This document shows positions 9,001 through 17,800 of a stretch of 64,000 nt of DNA, piece after piece. Under the pieces are notes generated by a model that ran no database searches, was not told where the DNA came from, and worked only from the letters and a program-made list of their open reading frames with translations. Made by a program: the position numbers and the translations under genes. The first letter of the stretch is position 1; each line of letters opens with the position of its first letter. Origin of the DNA: Lewinellaceae bacterium (GTDB lineage Bacteria > Bacteroidota > Bacteroidia > Chitinophagales > Saprospiraceae); the NCBI GenBank assembly GCA_020636225.1, contig JACJYI010000003.1:248001-312000 (forward strand). Direction: 5' to 3'.

Positions 9001-12000
9001 ACCAAGCTTGACCTGCCCGGATGAGCATGACATCAAGTTCGGTACGACCAAGCAGGTCGGTTACCAGGATTGCACGCTGCGTGTACGCCTGCCATGGATC
9101 CAGGTGGAAGACGATTGCTCCACGAGCAACAACACGTCACTGTATGTCTGGACAACGGACAACAACGGCAACGTGATCATCGTGAGCAACATGGACAGCG
9201 AAGGTTACTTCAACTTCAACCTGCCGGTTGGCTTCGACTACACCTTTACCTACACGGCCATCGACGATTGCGGCAACAAGGGCGAATGCTCTGTTGAAGT
9301 AGAAGTGGAAGACAACCAGGGTCCAGTAGTGATCTGCGAAAGCTTCCATGTCGTTGCCCTGACGGACAGCGTCACGCTGGTGAATGCAGAGAGCTTTGAC
9401 GATGGTTCATACGATGAGTGTACGATGATCACCTTTGACGTTCGTCGTGGTACGATGAATGCCTCCGGTAGCTTCGTCCAGCACCCATGCAACCAGCCAG
9501 GTGACTTCCTGTATGCACCTCAGGTTCGTTTCTACTGCTGCGATGCGCAGAGCCCAGTGGCCCTGTTCGTCGACCTGCGCGTCCGTGATGCCTTTGGCAA
9601 TGCGAACAACTGCATGGTGGAAGTAGACGTAGTGGACAAGATCCGTCCGACGATCTGGTGCCCAGAGGACATCACGGTCCAGTGGGGCATGCCATACGAG
9701 CCAACGGAGAAGGACACCCTTCACGTGAGCACGAAGCCTGGTACGCTGATCAGCGCCATCTGGCCGAAGACGTACCTGGTTCCGATCCAGATCGAAGGAA
9801 TGCCTGTAGATGCAGACATCACCGACCTGGACATCAGCCTGAACATCACGCATGAAGCTATTAACCAGCTGCAGGTGACGTTGTGGAACCCGTATGGCAC
9901 GAAGGCCACGGTGATTCCGTTCAACAGCTGCAACGGTGGCTATCCACAGAATATCAATGCAACGTTCAACGACGAGGCATACGATATCATCACGTTCAAC
10001 CAGACGGGTCAGAAAGTACCAGCACCTTATACCTGCACGGTAGCCCTGCCAAGCGTAGGCAGCTACAACCAGGGTCAGATGCGTTCTGCAGGTGATTACC
10101 TGAAGGCGTTTGACGGAGACGGTATCAACAACCTGAACGATAAGGACAAGTGCTTCAACGCACAGGGTATTGAGATCAATGCTGCGACGAACCGGATCAG
10201 CAACTTCCAGGTGAGCCTGTTCATTGCGAACAACGGCCTGTCTGCTGGTGACCGGATCTTCCTGCAGTACGCCAGCGCAAGCGGTCAGCCCCTGGGTGGC
10301 CTGAGCGTAGGCGAGTACTACCTGTTCCAGGTGATCAATGCGAACACGCTGGAGTTCCTGACGATGCTGGGCAGCGACATCACGAGTGTACCGGCCGGAA
10401 CGCACATGTTCTGCGCAGTAGGCACGTGGTTCCTGCAGGTAACGGACAATGCAGCTCTGGCAGGTGGTGTGATCAACGACGTGACGCTGCACATCGAGTA
10501 TGTGACGCCAACGGGCTTGAAGCCACATGTGAGCGACAACACGGAAGCATGCGGACTGGACGTGACGTGGCAGGATCTGGGAACTCCGGAGAAGTGCGGC
10601 GACAACACGTTCATCAACCGTCGCTGGAGGGTTGAAGACCAGTTTGGTAACAACACCCAGTGTCTGCAGCGTGTATACTTCAATGACGATACGCCACTGG
10701 TTGTACAGTTCCCATGTGATGTGACCATCAACTGTGAGAACCTGGACGACCTGGATGCCACTGGCGACGTGATCCACAACGGAGATTGCGAGCTGGTCGG
10801 TATCGAGCACATCGACCATGTACTGGTGACGACGGATGCTTGCTACAAGATCCTGCGTCAGTGGATCGTGAAGGACTGGTGCAAGTACTCAGCCGATGGC
10901 AATGTGGACTACAACAGCTCCAGCATTGACGTGAATGGAGATGCGATCCAGTTCACCACGGCGATCAACGCGTTGATCAACGCCCGCAAGCTGGGTGAAG
11001 GCGACCGCGTGACGCTGAAGTACATCACTAGCGGTAGCGTCGAGATCGGCGGATTGGTCGAAGGCGACGTATACAGCGCAGTCTACGAAGGCGGTACCCG
11101 CTTCCGTATCGACTACAACACGACGAAGCAGCAGACGGTGAACATCACCTCAGAGGGCACTGGCCCACACATCTTCCGCTATGCGAACAGCAGCCTGGGT
11201 CTGCCATTGACCTGTGATGTGATCACGGAATGGTATCCGTTCACGGATTGGCACGGACTGTGCCCAAGCCCACAGGGATGCCGCGCATGGGAAGATGATG
11301 GTGACGGTTACTACACCTTCACGCAGGAGATCAAGGTTGTAGACAATGAAGCTCCTCAGTGGGTGGATTGCAGCAACAAGGAATTCTGCAACTTCGAAGC
11401 GGATTGTGGCCCGACCCAGATCGAACTGGTTTGCCCAGCTGAAGACAACTGTACGCCAGCCGAACAGCTGAAGTACCAGTACTTCATCGACGCATTCAAC
11501 GATGGAACGGTTGACATCACCGGTGTTGGCTTTGATGCCAGCGGTGCCTACCCGAACGGTACGCACAAGATCACCTTCAAGGTATCTGACCAGTGTGGCA
11601 ACTTCAACACCTGCACGAAGCTGTTCACGATCAGCGATTGCAAGAAGCCAACGCCGATCTGCCACGCTGTGAGCATCGAACTGATGCCATCCACGGGTAT
11701 GGCCGAAGTCTGGGCAACGAGCCTGGAAGTTGGCGACAGCTATGACAACTGCACCGAGTATGGTGACCTGCAGATCCTGGTAGAGCGCGTCAGCGACCTG
11801 GGAGCTGGCCAGAATGCACCGGACGCTGATGCAGCCGGATCAGTAGTTGTTTCTTGCGACGACCTGCCACCGAACACCATGAGCCCAGTCGTCGAAGTGG
11901 CTGTATGGGTTGGTGACGAGGCTGGCAACTGGGATTACTGCGTAACGACCATCACCGTACAGGATTGGATGGGCGCATGCGGTGGCACCATGAATACCAC

Positions 12001-13231
12001 GCTGAGCAGCTCCATCTCCAACGAAGATCTGGAGCCGATCGAACTGGTGAACGTCGAACTGACGGGAACCAACGGCACACAGAGCGTTATCTCCGGCAAT
12101 ACCGGTACGGTAACCTTCCCGATCTTCCAGGCTGGTCAGTACACGATCGCACCACAGAAGGATATCAATCCTCTGAACGGTGTGAGCACGTATGACCTGC
12201 TGCTGATGCAGAAGCACCTGTTGGGTATCAAGTCACTGACCAGCCCTTATAAGCTGATCGCAGCTGACGTGAACAACAACTGCAACATTTCGATCTCAGA
12301 CATCATCGAGCTTCGCAAGCTGATCCTGGCTCCGAACGGTGCCAACTTCAGCAACAACACGAGCTGGCGTTTCGTGGACGGTGGTTACACCTTCCCGAAC
12401 CCGAACAAGCCGTGCAACTTTGCTGAAACGAAGATGTTCAACCTGACGAATAACGATCCGAAGACGGCCAGTTTCGTGGCTGTGAAGATCGGGGACGTCA
12501 GTGGAGACCACACGCCAAACAGCCTGCTGGGTACGGAGACGCGTAACAGCGTTGGTACGCTGACGTTCGGCATTGCCGATCAACAGCTGGTAGCTGGCCA
12601 GGAGTACACGGTCGCGATCACGGCAGAGAACTTCACAGGAGTACAGGGATACCAGTACACGATGGAGTTTGCTTCCGACATGATCGAGTTCGTCGACGTC
12701 ACGGCTAACTGGTCTGACCTGAGCGCATCGAACTTCGGTCGCGCACTGGTAGCAGAAGGAACGCTGACGACAAGCTGGAACGGTGCTGAGCCGACGACGC
12801 TTGCTGACGGTGAAGTTCTGTACACGGTAACGTTCCGCGCAGTGGCAAATGGCCAACTGAGCCAGGCCCTGAAGGTGAACTCACGCGTAACGGTAGCAGA
12901 GGCTTATGATGCAAACGAAGAACTGCTGGATGTCCAGTTCCGTTTCGACGGAGGACTGGTGATCGGTGGTGGTTTCGAACTGTATCAGAACGAGCCGAAC
13001 CCATTCCGCGATGTTACGGTTATCGGATTCAATCTGCCAGAAGCTAGCACGGCTACGCTGAAGGTGTACGATGTAACCGGTAAGGTGATGAAAGTAGTCG
13101 TAGGCGACTATGCCAAGGGTTACAACGCGATCACCCTGACTCGCGCTGAAATCGAAGGCAACGGTATGCTGTACTATCAGTTGGAGACCCCAACGGATAG
13201 CGCGACGAAGCGCATGATCACGGTGGAATAA
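6038..13231 (+). CDS. Giant modular HYR/P-domain surface protein, copy A, T9SS cargo
   Basis: 2397 residues. Layout: signal peptide (1-26, ending MVTAQ), a CUB-like domain (about 27-185), HYR/Ig-like modules with conserved cysteines, a 160-residue NYWTGY module (about 328-490) and a second related one (about 670-828), further HYR modules, a P-domain-like module interrupted by a nested module (about 1361-1460), another nested module of the same type (about 1628-1717), a carboxypeptidase-regulatory-like sandwich, a dockerin-like segment (about 2049-2098), a cohesin-like domain (about 2170-2307), and a T9SS type A sorting domain (about 2317-2397, from YQNEPNPF to RMITVE). It is predicted to be exported and anchored on the cell surface as an adhesin or matrix protein. 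Start ATG 6038 or ATG 6041 are both possible. No Shine-Dalgarno is visible, as usual in the phylum. It is the second gene of a duplicated two-gene unit. Confidence 0.93.
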   Translation: MMNKKLSIISSLVLGLLCLAGMVTAQNHPYNTGSQAVYNVPAVGFLTYYDNGGSAGNYPANHNNVNTSIRFQPTTAGAKVQVVFTQFATETSFDALYVWDGPTTGSPKIASGNGAPVVNNFWGTGGFWSSANNPAAAPSNVAPGTVRATAANASGALTFGFVSDGSVQYAGWTAQVSEFIPCNPVPNPVNLALSVDQGTCSATATLNVPTFNPGGCGNAAGYTVCYALDANPYTCLAQPYPAQVVVSGIPSGTHTITWQVRSASGSVLGEAVQNLDVADNEAPTFTNCPSDLIINLDPGLCCAIVSWADPMATDNCPFIGPTTSLLQTCTYTNYWTGYALDLQNLTADNMIINGVQIQAGLAGAAAGNYNLRVYMRTGPQNGTVGSPAGWTECANTTINVTAGFPTNLYYDIPFNVTNFTIPGGGTSGIYVVANNGANTLVRVVANVFNTTPTTDGSLSINQNPSTWVNGLFGGPAFTENPRPWLRVDYQIGGDAMVIQTGGPTSGTELCKDDSPWTVTYEVADVAGNVATCEFDIQVLEYANPVTKLICNDNVQISLDEDCITEVGADDILEGGPYGCYDDYIVTIFNANNTPLASSPNVGRQQIGGPWKVKVTDPATGNSCWGLITVEDKLAPVMVCTNLTVDCGADIPAEPTPFFFQAFPPLEQNVAFTNYWTGYMTNLVNKTADAINVTGINVQASLAGAAAGTYNLRAYMRVGTFVGNTGSANGWVEVANEDVSITAGFPTVLTYDLIFGAPFSIAGNGTAGLYVVANNGSGTTVRVVATLSNAPTEDANLRIDQNPGRWINNLFGGEAFPNENPRPQLHVYYETQQAPIPVTDNCDPGNPLTVANGGLSFGDDITNYTCAQNAQFAQLIVRTWTATDDWGNSTQCTQEIRVRRPTIGGLAIPPNYDDLDQASLDCKDAYPTPDVTGEPGGGGCGSLQFDYWDKVLNVCQGSYTIIRTWTINDMCTGEVATHNQVIKVMDKTPPSLTCPDEHDIKFGTTKQVGYQDCTLRVRLPWIQVEDDCSTSNNTSLYVWTTDNNGNVIIVSNMDSEGYFNFNLPVGFDYTFTYTAIDDCGNKGECSVEVEVEDNQGPVVICESFHVVALTDSVTLVNAESFDDGSYDECTMITFDVRRGTMNASGSFVQHPCNQPGDFLYAPQVRFYCCDAQSPVALFVDLRVRDAFGNANNCMVEVDVVDKIRPTIWCPEDITVQWGMPYEPTEKDTLHVSTKPGTLISAIWPKTYLVPIQIEGMPVDADITDLDISLNITHEAINQLQVTLWNPYGTKATVIPFNSCNGGYPQNINATFNDEAYDIITFNQTGQKVPAPYTCTVALPSVGSYNQGQMRSAGDYLKAFDGDGINNLNDKDKCFNAQGIEINAATNRISNFQVSLFIANNGLSAGDRIFLQYASASGQPLGGLSVGEYYLFQVINANTLEFLTMLGSDITSVPAGTHMFCAVGTWFLQVTDNAALAGGVINDVTLHIEYVTPTGLKPHVSDNTEACGLDVTWQDLGTPEKCGDNTFINRRWRVEDQFGNNTQCLQRVYFNDDTPLVVQFPCDVTINCENLDDLDATGDVIHNGDCELVGIEHIDHVLVTTDACYKILRQWIVKDWCKYSADGNVDYNSSSIDVNGDAIQFTTAINALINARKLGEGDRVTLKYITSGSVEIGGLVEGDVYSAVYEGGTRFRIDYNTTKQQTVNITSEGTGPHIFRYANSSLGLPLTCDVITEWYPFTDWHGLCPSPQGCRAWEDDGDGYYTFTQEIKVVDNEAPQWVDCSNKEFCNFEADCGPTQIELVCPAEDNCTPAEQLKYQYFIDAFNDGTVDITGVGFDASGAYPNGTHKITFKVSDQCGNFNTCTKLFTISDCKKPTPICHAVSIELMPSTGMAEVWATSLEVGDSYDNCTEYGDLQILVERVSDLGAGQNAPDADAAGSVVVSCDDLPPNTMSPVVEVAVWVGDEAGNWDYCVTTITVQDWMGACGGTMNTTLSSSISNEDLEPIELVNVELTGTNGTQSVISGNTGTVTFPIFQAGQYTIAPQKDINPLNGVSTYDLLLMQKHLLGIKSLTSPYKLIAADVNNNCNISISDIIELRKLILAPNGANFSNNTSWRFVDGGYTFPNPNKPCNFAETKMFNLTNNDPKTASFVAVKIGDVSGDHTPNSLLGTETRNSVGTLTFGIADQQLVAGQEYTVAITAENFTGVQGYQYTMEFASDMIEFVDVTANWSDLSASNFGRALVAEGTLTTSWNGAEPTTLADGEVLYTVTFRAVANGQLSQALKVNSRVTVAEAYDANEELLDVQFRFDGGLVIGGGFELYQNEPNPFRDVTVIGFNLPEASTATLKVYDVTGKVMKVVVGDYAKGYNAITLTRAEIEGNGMLYYQLETPTDSATKRMITVE
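9563..12010 (+). repeat. 2.45-kb near-identical block inside giant gene A
   Basis: This part of gene A is almost identical at the nucleotide level to 18350-20797 (gene B) and 34633-37080 (gene C). It covers the P-domain-like module, both nested modules and the following HYR modules. In gene C the flanking sequence is clearly more diverged, so the block looks homogenised by gene conversion. Confidence 0.85.
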
Positions 13232-13262
13232 TCCCCCAGGGGTTTTATTCTCCAACTATACA

Positions 13263-13302
13263 GCCCCCGGGTCTCGCAAGAGGCCCGGGGGCTTTTGTTT
13301 TT
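13263..13302 (+). terminator. Rho-independent terminator after giant gene A
   Basis: A 13-bp stem (GCCCCCGGGTCTC with GAGGCCCGGGGGC, one wobble pair) closes on a GCAA tetraloop and is followed by a T-rich tail. An equivalent hairpin follows giant gene B. Confidence 0.93.
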
Positions 13303-13907
13303 GTATACCCGCAGGTCCAGGCATGTGCAGCCCTTTGGATTGGTGGATGTCTTTTGGATGAGATCCGTCAACAGAGCCAGAACCTGGTGGACTTATGCCG
13401 TTGGAAGAAGGAGAACGGACCAACGGATCAGAGAGGAGAGTGGATCGGCCACTGGTCGACAGATTCAGATCGGAGCCTTGGACCCGGTGGGACTGGCTTT
13501 CTCCGGGTAGGGAATCAAGGGGTATCAGTCATTTCCGGAACAAATGGCTCGGAGAGCGGAGTCAACGGCGATCGGCGGGTAGTGGTGGGTAGGACGAACC
13601 CGGACCAACTGACAGCTTGTGGGATATGAACGGCTTGTTGAAAGACGTACCTGGTTGATTGAGAACAATGAACATATAATTGTGTAAAATATTCAAAGGA
13701 TAAATCGGAGGTAAATTCAGTGGAAAATCAGTGATTTTAACATTTCTGAATTTCATGATATGTTAAAATAGGGGAATTGTTGATTCTATTGATGAATTTT
13801 TGCAATTTCACTCATGTATATAATTGTCAGACAATGGGTTATAGGTTATAAATATTTATTTATAAAATAAATTATCCCATTCCCGTGCATGGTAAGGGAG
13901 ATAGCCT
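13303..13907 (+). other. Intergenic spacer between the duplicated units
   Basis: About 600 bp without a supported gene. The first half (to about 13620) is GC-richer with overlapping short frames of unrecognised, low-complexity sequence; the second half is very AT-rich. It does not match the sequence upstream of the first unit, so it is not part of the duplication. Confidence 0.5.
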
Positions 13908-13915
13908 TAATTTTG
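13908..13915 (+). promoter_or_regulatory. Candidate -7 element (TAnnTTTG) of the second small/giant unit
   Basis: TAATTTTG matches TAnnTTTG. The -33 element is unclear. It lies about 53 bp before the shared palindromic element, the same spacing as in the first unit, and would give a leader of about 430 nt. Confidence 0.45.
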
Positions 13916-13967
13916 TTCTCACATCCCTCCGATTTAATTGTCAGTTCGACATCATCCCTCGAGCGAC

Positions 13968-14002
13968 AATTCTCCCAAAAACCACGATAGCGACTATGTC
14001 GC
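13968..14002 (+). promoter_or_regulatory. Conserved leader element with palindrome, copy 2
   Basis: AATTCTCCCAAAAACCAC is followed by the inverted repeat GCGAC-TAT-GTCGC (13990-14002), matching 5224-5257 with one indel and a changed 2-4 nt linker. Its conservation stands out because the rest of the leader has diverged. Confidence 0.55.
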
Positions 14003-14113
14003 ATTGACATGCCTTTACAGGAATGAACTGTAGGGTCATGGCCTGTCTACTGTTGACCGATACTCAGTAGCTGTGGGTCATTATGCAGTCAATGAGGCAT
14101 TTTAATTTACTGG

Positions 14114-14196
14114 TTCCCAATTGATTTGGGAATTATGTGACGAAGGTTCGCCTTCCGATGAAGATCCCTGTGGTTTTGGTGGCACAGCTATGTGCC
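14114..14196 (+). other. Run of three hairpins in the leader of the second unit
   Basis: Three perfect inverted repeats follow each other: TTCCCAA/TTGGGAA (14114-14132), GAAGG-TTCG-CCTTC with a UUCG-type tetraloop (14142-14155), and GGCACA-GCTA-TGTGCC (14181-14196). This suggests a structured 5' leader or small RNA. The first unit's leader does not contain the same hairpins. No known riboswitch family was recognised. Confidence 0.35.
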
Positions 14197-14351
14197 GCCC
14201 GCGCTATCGCTTAGGTCAAGTCTCAACACGCTTAGTTGAATCCAAAATATATAGCAATCATCTGGTCAGCTGAAATGCAACAGGATATTCCTTTTGACGA
14301 GAAGATTTTGCTGAAGACTGTATTTGTATTGTTAACCTCAATCATTTTCCC

Positions 14352-14771
14352 ATGAAGCATTTTTTTGCGAAAACACGTGCCATGATGGTGGCATTGGTGT
14401 TGGGTGGATTGTTCTTCGTCTCGACTCAGGCTTCGGCCCAGAGCACGAGTGCGTTGATCGCTCCTCCGCCAAACAACCAGTCCTGGGTGACAACCCCCCA
14501 GGCGAGTCAGACCGTTCAGGATGAGATTGCTGCCATGACGCAGGAGTTGATCCTGGCGCAGGCCCCGGAGGCCGAGCTCAAGCAGCTGAAGTTCAAGCTG
14601 CAGTTCATGATGTACGTGCAGCAAGCCCTGAACCAGGGTGCACAGATCGGTGAGGCATTGAACCTGGCCAAGTCCATGTTGATCGGGACGGATGCCGTAG
14701 ACAGCAACGCCAAGAAAGCCGAAAAAGCGCAGAAGATCTACGATGAGATGGTGGGCAAGTTCACCAACTAA
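14352..14771 (+). CDS. Small secreted helical protein, paralogue 2
   Basis: 139 residues, nearly identical to the protein at 5556 in the signal peptide, the proline-rich start and the C-terminal helix. The difference is concentrated at residues about 62-72, where copy 1 has MMQQMNVLIQNQ and this copy has the shorter MTQELILAQ. It has a Sec signal peptide, no cysteine and no sorting domain. The stop is 53 bp before the start of giant gene B, as in unit 1. The conserved pairing suggests a role tied to the giant protein, but no function can be named from sequence. Confidence 0.85.
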   Translation: MKHFFAKTRAMMVALVLGGLFFVSTQASAQSTSALIAPPPNNQSWVTTPQASQTVQDEIAAMTQELILAQAPEAELKQLKFKLQFMMYVQQALNQGAQIGEALNLAKSMLIGTDAVDSNAKKAEKAQKIYDEMVGKFTN

Positions 14772-14824
14772 TCATTGATTCGATGTACACCAAATTGTTC
14801 TTATTAAAACTTCAAATTGATCCC

Positions 14825-17800
14825 ATGATGAACAAGAAACTTTCGATCATCAGCTCTCTGGTGTTGGGGTTGTTGTGCCTGGCCGGCATGGTCACGGCCC
14901 AAAACCACCCTTACAACACGGGCTCACAGGCCGTTTATAACGTGCCTGCAGTAGGTTTTCTGACCTACTACGATGCCGGTGGCCCGGGGGGTAACTACCC
15001 TACGAACCACAACAACATTAACACAAGCATCCGCTTTCAGCCGACGACGGCCGGTGCCAAGGTGCAGGCTGTGTTCACGCAGTTTGCGACAGAGACCAGC
15101 TTTGACGCCCTGTATGTGTGGGACGGTCCCACCACGGGTTCTCCAAAGATCGCTTCTGCCAACGGTGCTCCGGTAGTGAACAACTTCTGGGGAACGGGTG
15201 GTTTCTGGTCCAGTGCCAACAACCCTGCTGCAGCGCCAAGCAACGTAGCTCCCGGTACGGTTCGTGCCACGGCTGCCAACGCCTCTGGTGCGCTGACCTT
15301 CGGCTTCGTGTCGGACGGTAGCGTGCAGTACGCCGGTTGGACAGCCCAGGTATCGGAATTCATTCCTTGTAACCCGGTACCGAACCCTGTCAACCTGGCT
15401 CTCAGTGTTGACCAGGGCACCTGCTCCGCCACGGCTACCCTGAACGTACCAACGTTCAACCCCGGTGGTTGCGGCAATGCTGCAGGCTATACCGTTTGCT
15501 ATGCCCTGGATGCCGATCCGTACACCTGCCTGTCTCAGCCTTATCCGGCTCAGGTAGTGGTGTCCGGCATTCCTTCCGGTATGCATACCATTACCTGGCA
15601 GGTGCGCAGCGCCTCCGGTTCTGTATTGGGTGAGGCCGTCCAGAACCTGGATGTGGCTGACAACGAGGCTCCTACCTTCACGAACTGCCCGAGCGACCTG
15701 ATCATCAACCTTGATCCGGGACTCTGCTGTGCGATCGTGAGCTGGGCTGACCCGATGGCTACGGACAACTGTCCGTTCATCGGTCCGGTTACCTCCCTGC
15801 TGCAGACCTGTACCTACACCAACTACTGGACGGGTTATGCCCTTGACCTGCAGAACCTGACCGGCGACAATATGATCGTCAATGGTGTGCAGATCCAGGC
15901 TGGCTTGGCTGGTGCGGCTGCCGGCAACTACAACCTGCGTGTATACATGCGTACCGGTCCTCAGAGCGGTACGGTGGGTTCACCTGCTGGTTGGACGGAG
16001 TGTGCCAATACGACGATCAACGTCACGGCCGGATTCCCGACCAACCTGTACTTCGACATTCCTTTCAACGTGACCAACTTCACCATTCCTGGTGGAGGAA
16101 CTTCGGGTATCTACGTGGTGGCCAACAACGGAGCGAATACGCTGGTTCGTGTGGTTGCTAACGTATTCAATACCACACCAACGACGGACGGAAACCTGAG
16201 CATCAACCAGAACCCCAGTACCTGGGTGAATGGTCTGTTCGGTGGTCCTGCGTTCAACGAGAATCCTCGTCCATGGCTGCGTGTTGACTACCAGATCGGT
16301 GGCGATGCGGAAGTCATCCAGACGGGTGGCCCTCTGAGTGGCGACGAACTGTGCAAGGACGACAGCCCCTGGACAGTGACCTACGAAGTAGCTGACGTTG
16401 CCGGCAACGTGGCTACCTGTGAATTCAATATCGAAGTATTGGAATATGCCAATCCAGTGACCAAGCTGAGCTGTAACGACAACGTACAGATCTCCCTGGA
16501 TGACGATTGCATCACGGAAGTGGGTGCCGACGATATCCTTGAAGGCGGTCCTTATGGCTGCTACGACGATTACGAGGTGACCATTTTCAATGCCAACAAT
16601 ACGCCTCTGGCTTCCAGCCCGAATGTGGGTCGCCAGCAGATCGGTGGACCTTGGAAGGTGAAAGTTACGGATCCTGAGACTGGCAACAGCTGCTGGGGTC
16701 TGATCACCGTAGAGGACAAGCTCGCTCCGGTGATGGTCTGCACAGACCTGACCCTGGATTGCGGCGCGGACATTCCTGCCGAGCCAACGCCATTCTTCTT
16801 CCAGGCCTTCCCGCCATTGGAGCAGAATGTTGCGTTCACCAACTACTGGACGGGTTACATGACCAACCTGGTCAACAAGACCGCTGATGCGATCAACGTG
16901 ACCGGTATCAATGTACAGGCTTCCCTGGCCGGTGCCGCTGCCGGTACCTACAACCTGCGTGCCTACATGCGTGTGGGTACGTTCGTGGGTAACACCGGAA
17001 GTGCAAACGGTTGGGTAGAAGTGGCCAACGAAGATGTCAGCATCACGGCTGGCTTCCCGACGGTACTGACCTATGACCTGATCTTCGGTGCTCCGTTCAG
17101 CATCGCCGGAAACGGCACTGCTGGTCTGTATGTGGTGGCCAACAACGGTAGCGGTACGACCGTCCGTGTGGTGGCTACACTGAGCAATGCACCAACGGAA
17201 GATGCCAACCTGCGCATCGACCAGAATCCGGGTCGCTGGATCAACAACCTGTTCGGTGGCGAAGCCTTCCCGAACGAGAACCCACGGCCACAGCTGCATG
17301 TTTACTATGAGACACAGCAAGCTCCGATCCCTGTGACGGACAACTGTGATCCGGGTAACCCGCTGACCGTTGCCAATGGTGGTCTGAGCTTCGGCGATGA
17401 CATCACCAACTATACCTGTGCTGAAGATGCCCAGTTTGCTCAGCTGATCGTCCGCACCTGGACGGCTACTGACGATTGGGGCAACAGCACGCAGTGCACG
17501 CAGAATATCCGGATCCGTCGTCCAACGATCGGCGGTCTGGCGATTCCACCGAACTATGACGATCTTGACCAGGCCAGCCTGGATTGCAAGGATGCTTACC
17601 CAACTCCTGACGTAACTGGCGAGCCAGGCGGAGGAGGCTGCGGAAGCCTGCAGTTCGACTACTGGGACAAGGTGCTGAACGTATGCCAGGGTTCATACAC
17701 GATCATCCGTACCTGGACGATCAACGATATGTGCACCGGTGAAGTGGCTACGCACAACCAGGTGATCAAGGTGATGGACAAGACTCCACCAAGCCTGACC

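Larger units (their letters stand above)
5530..13302 (+). repeat. Tandem duplicated gene unit, copy 1 (small protein + giant + terminator)
   Basis: Homology with 14326-22084 begins 26 bp before the start codon of the small gene and runs through the giant gene to the end of the terminator hairpin. The unit is about 7.76 kb and the two copies are separated by about 1 kb of mostly unrelated sequence. Identity is uneven: long stretches are almost identical, and short stretches hold clustered changes. Confidence 0.9.

Noticed and set aside
13295..13629. Overlapping short frames after the terminator of giant A
   Set aside because: They start inside or just after the terminator hairpin, occur in three frames at once and show no domain.
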